Positions 7,052 to 8,582 of a DNA stretch of 8,582 bases are shown one piece after another. The notes below the pieces were generated by a model, which was not told where the DNA came from, did no database searches, and saw nothing but the letters and a program-made list of their open reading frames with translations. The translations under genes were made by a program, and so were the position numbers. This DNA is from Candidatus Parcubacteria bacterium (GTDB lineage Bacteria; Patescibacteriota; Minisyncoccia; 2-02-FULL-40-12; GWA2-44-9): positions 1 to 8,582 of the forward strand of contig JAIFWG010000023.1 in assembly GCA_019662005.1 (NCBI GenBank), read 5' to 3'. Each line of letters begins with the position of its first letter. Positions within the stretch are counted from its first letter, which is position 1.

Positions 7052-7497
7052 TATCTAACAATAATTGTACCACCTTGATCTACATTGCGGGTACTGTGAT
7101 AAGAAAATTCTCCCTTGGCGGCAAAGGTAAACACGAAATAACTGCCTTGCGGTATATCCCCCACACTATCAAAGCCGATCACATCACTGGATGTTACATG
7201 TAGTGGAAAGACGCTCGAATTTTTAAATTTAACAGTATCCCCAGCATGAATACGCAAATTGGTAGGACTAAAGACTCCAGCATCATAAGAAACTGTGTAG
7301 ACTCTAGGCTGTGCGGTTGCAGAAGGGGTCGGGTCAATAGTTGCTATGGGGCCTACCAGCTGCTGGTTTTTGCCAAAGATCATAACAGACAAAGGCAGGA
7401 ATGCTAGAAATAAAATAATCAACAGCCATGAAATGCCTGGCGCATTTTTCGCATGAAATGATTTTGCTGAAGTAAGTAGGACCTCTGGTTCGGCCAT
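7051..7497 (-). CDS. Membrane-anchored cupredoxin-like domain protein lacking standard type-1 copper ligands
   Basis: A 148-residue protein. Residues 1-21 are polar with basic residues (K12, H15, K17), 22-41 are one hydrophobic helix (ISWLLIILFLAFLPLSVMIF), and 45-65 are a Pro/Thr/Ser/Ala linker. A cupredoxin-type Greek-key domain follows (about 66-148): YTVSYDAGVFSPTNLRIHAGDTVKFKN-like start, FPLHV (97-101), and the final hairpin GEFSYHSTRN...GGTIIV. Charge distribution predicts N-in, C-out, with the domain on the outer face. In plastocyanin/azurin relatives copper is held by His, Cys, His and often Met. Here the first His is kept (H100), but alignment of the last loop puts Ser135 at the Cys, Asn138 at the second His, and no Met; the only other nearby His is H134. 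It may therefore be a copper-free scaffold or bind metal differently. It heads the operon with the presenilin-like protease. ATG 7497 lies 6 bases after a -10-like box, with no Shine-Dalgarno sequence. Confidence 0.82.
   Translation of the reverse strand: MAEPEVLLTSAKSFHAKNAPGISWLLIILFLAFLPLSVMIFGKNQQLVGPIATIDPTPSATAQPRVYTVSYDAGVFSPTNLRIHAGDTVKFKNSSVFPLHVTSSDVIGFDSVGDIPQGSYFVFTFAAKGEFSYHSTRNVDQGGTIIVR
7064..7072 (-). promoter_or_regulatory. Possible internal promoter for the presenilin-like protease gene
   Basis: The minus strand reads TGGTACAAT within the last codons of the cupredoxin-like gene, the same extended -10 sequence as the lon promoter. The predicted start would leave a leader of about 6 bases before ATG 7051. 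The bases also encode a Gly-Thr-Ile stretch required by the protein and there is no -35 box, so this could be coincidence. Confidence 0.3.
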
Positions 7498-7503
7498 ATA
7501 GCT

Positions 7504-7512
7504 ATATTATCA
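7504..7512 (-). promoter_or_regulatory. Promoter of the cupredoxin/presenilin/beta-CASP unit
   Basis: The minus strand TGATAATATAGCTATATG contains GATAAT (7511-7506), a five-of-six -10 match that would leave a 2-base leader. The overlapping register TGA-TAATAT (7512-7504) would place initiation exactly on ATG 7497. There is no clear -35 box. The preceding gene ends in a terminator at 7529-7550, so a promoter is needed here. Which register is used is uncertain. Confidence 0.5.
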
Positions 7513-7528
7513 AAAACATAGGCAAATA

Positions 7529-7550
7529 GAAAAGGCCCTCCTATCGGGCC
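7529..7550 (-). terminator. Rho-independent terminator of the 7541-8017 gene, enclosing its stop codon
   Basis: A 5-bp GC stem (GGCCC 7534-7538 with GGGCC 7546-7550) has a 7-base loop and is followed on the minus strand by TTTTCT. The TAG stop (7543-7541) lies in the loop. The T-run is short, so termination may be partial. Confidence 0.75.
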
Positions 7551-8017
7551 ATGCGTTTATTTAGTTTCTCGATTGCGCAATGCTGATTCCCAGCAGCATC
7601 AGTGCCGTAGTTTTTACACTCAATTTGTTCAATGATGAATTCTATTCCAGACTTGAGATCTACTACAGATGCAGTATTAAACGCCAGTTTGTATCCTGAC
7701 TGATCATTTTTAATTTGATTCCACTCCTTCTCCGCTGCTTCTAGAAACTTTTTATCTCTGGTCACAACAATAACCCGACATATAGAAAGTCTAGAAGCTA
7801 AGGGTCCTAATAGTATTTTTATAAAGTACAGAATGATCCATAAGTCTGATCTCTTAAAAAAGTTGGATCCTCTGCAATAATGAATAACGGCTGGAAACTT
7901 AAAACGATGTATACAAAGAATCTTTTCGTTCTTCTCGCATGATTTATCAGGCTTACAAGTTGTCATTCGGGGCATGCAAGCATCAAAGATTAAAAATGCG
8001 TTGGGAGGATCAGCCAC
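7541..8017 (-). CDS. Small Cys-rich protein, possibly PIN-like (weak resemblance to DUF5615)
   Basis: A 158-residue protein I cannot assign firmly. It begins with a hydrophobic strand ending in Asp (AFLIFDACMPR, 7-17). A hydrophobic helix lies at 59-75 (LWIILYFIKILLGPLAS), then a second strand ending in a charged motif (CRVIVVTRDKKFLEAAEKEW, 80-99). A strand-Asp near the N-terminus combined with VVTRDKxF is the pattern of small PIN-like proteins, in which acidic residues bind Mg2+ for RNA cleavage; D12 and D88 would be the candidates. It has eight cysteines (14, 21, 27, 35, 48, 80, 134, 147), unusual for a cytoplasmic protein of this size, including a C-x5-C pair at 21-27. The start is GTG 8017, because no earlier start occurs before an in-frame stop. 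It lies 33 bases after murE and ends in its own terminator. No antitoxin-like partner is adjacent, so a toxin role is not supported. The gene is probable; the fold is tentative. Confidence 0.6.
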   Translation of the reverse strand: MADPPNAFLIFDACMPRMTTCKPDKSCEKNEKILCIHRFKFPAVIHYCRGSNFFKRSDLWIILYFIKILLGPLASRLSICRVIVVTRDKKFLEAAEKEWNQIKNDQSGYKLAFNTASVVDLKSGIEFIIEQIECKNYGTDAAGNQHCAIEKLNKRMAR

Positions 8018-8029
8018 TATTTTTAAAGG

Positions 8030-8035
8030 ACTATA
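8030..8035 (-). promoter_or_regulatory. Possible -10 box for the 7541-8017 gene
   Basis: TATAGT on the minus strand lies in the 33-base gap after murE and would leave a leader of about 6 bases before GTG 8017. There is no TGN extension and no convincing -35 box. Read-through from murE is an equally good explanation, since no terminator follows murE. Confidence 0.3.
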
Positions 8036-8050
8036 AGGTTATCTTACCCT

Positions 8051-8582
8051 CTAACCCAGTAAGGTCAATACTGCTTCTTTGTCCGACCAAGGAATTTTTT
8101 TGCCGCCTTGAACAGCCATGGTGGTTTCGGAGCCCTTACCAGTGATTACCACTGTGTCTCCCGTACGTGCGGCGCCAAGCGCCGCACTGATCGCTTCTTT
8201 ACGATCCAAAATCCGATGGAGTTTAGAATCAGTTTGAATCCCCTTTTGAACTTGATTTAAAATTTCTTCTGGATCTTCTTCGTACGGATCTTCGTTAGTC
8301 AAAAATATTTCGTCGCAATAACGCTCAGCGATCGCTCCAAACTCCTGACGCTTCCATTTATCTCGTCCGCCGCCGGCTGCGCCGAGTATACAGATCAATC
8401 TGCCGCTTTCTGGTTTTAATGATTTGTAAACCGCTTCTAAAGAATCTGGCGTATGTGCATAATCAACCACGACCTTAAAAGGCTCCTTCTGAATAACTTC
8501 CATTCGGCCAGGAATATAATCCATTGAAGCTAAGACCAATGCAGCAGTGTTTAAATTAACTTCATACAATGACGCAACCCTC
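8051..8582 (-). CDS. murE: UDP-MurNAc-tripeptide ligase MurE-type, C-terminal part only (5' end outside window)
   Basis: A cytoplasmic ATP-dependent Mur ligase that adds the third amino acid to UDP-MurNAc-L-Ala-D-Glu in peptidoglycan synthesis. The frame is open through the right edge, leaving about 177 codons that cover the end of the central ATPase domain and the C-terminal domain. Diagnostic motifs are IPGRMEV, VVDYAHTPDSLE and ILGAAGGGRDKWKR, the last matching the GxGGxRDxxKR region. Two specificity positions differ from E. coli MurE: the mDAP-binding DNPR motif is EDPY (8285-8296), and GKGHE is GKGSE (8126-8140), with the Glu kept. The third-position amino acid therefore cannot be assumed to be meso-diaminopimelate. 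The stop is TAG 8053-8051. MurE is the best match within the Mur ligase family; a closely related paralogue is possible since the N-terminal domain is not visible. Confidence 0.88.
   Translation of the reverse strand, partial: RVASLYEVNLNTAALVLASMDYIPGRMEVIQKEPFKVVVDYAHTPDSLEAVYKSLKPESGRLICILGAAGGGRDKWKRQEFGAIAERYCDEIFLTNEDPYEEDPEEILNQVQKGIQTDSKLHRILDRKEAISAALGAARTGDTVVITGKGSETTMAVQGGKKIPWSDKEAVLTLLG

Noticed and set aside
7541..8017. Reading the Cys-rich protein as the toxin of a toxin-antitoxin pair
   Set aside because: No small antitoxin-like gene lies next to it: murE is upstream and a terminator follows directly.
7939..8145. Plus-strand open frame across the murE/7541-8017 junction
   Set aside because: It is antisense to the murE C-terminus and to the N-terminus of the next gene, and has no recognisable motif.

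Overview
The window reads as a compact bacterial chromosome segment in which every supported gene lies on the minus strand. Genes are separated by at most about 90 bases or overlap by 1-4 bases. TGA acts as a stop (for example the ATGA junction at 6221-6224) and TGG supplies Trp, so the standard bacterial code fits. Recognisable core genes (murE, lon, a LOG-family hydrolase, a bacterial beta-CASP nuclease) sit beside small anchored proteins of unknown function. There are almost no Shine-Dalgarno sequences, MurE specificity residues diverge, and a bacterial presenilin-like protease is present. Together these suggest a small-genome lineage of the Patescibacteria/CPR type; this is an inference that no marker gene here proves.

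Layout in transcription order, right to left. The 3' end of murE (8051-8582, 5' part outside the window) is followed by a small Cys-rich protein that may have a PIN-like fold (7541-8017), ending in a terminator. Next is a tightly packed three-gene unit: a membrane-anchored cupredoxin-like protein without the usual copper ligands (7051-7497), a presenilin/signal-peptide-peptidase-like intramembrane aspartyl protease (6221-7051), and an MBL-fold beta-CASP nuclease (4869-6224). The first two overlap at TAATG and the last two at ATGA. A LOG-family gene (4064-4816) with its own promoter follows, then lon (1659-3989), whose promoter begins inside the last codons of the LOG gene. A strong symmetrical terminator separates lon from a one-helix membrane protein of unknown function (968-1573), which has its own terminator. 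Last is an aromatic/neutral amino-acid permease (1-928) that runs off the left edge.

The genes do not form one known pathway. Lon, the intramembrane protease and the nuclease suggest a protein and RNA quality-control theme, but that is inference. The most notable observations are: (i) an extended -10 box, TGN-TATACT, placed exactly 6 bases before the start codon of both the permease and LOG genes, which predicts leaderless mRNAs; (ii) the cupredoxin/presenilin/beta-CASP unit, in which the anchored cupredoxin-like protein has the N-in topology expected of a signal-peptide-peptidase substrate; and (iii) altered signature residues in the cupredoxin, presenilin and MurE homologues.

No stretch over 300 bases lacks a gene. 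I saw no tRNA, rRNA, CRISPR array, insertion sequence or attachment site.
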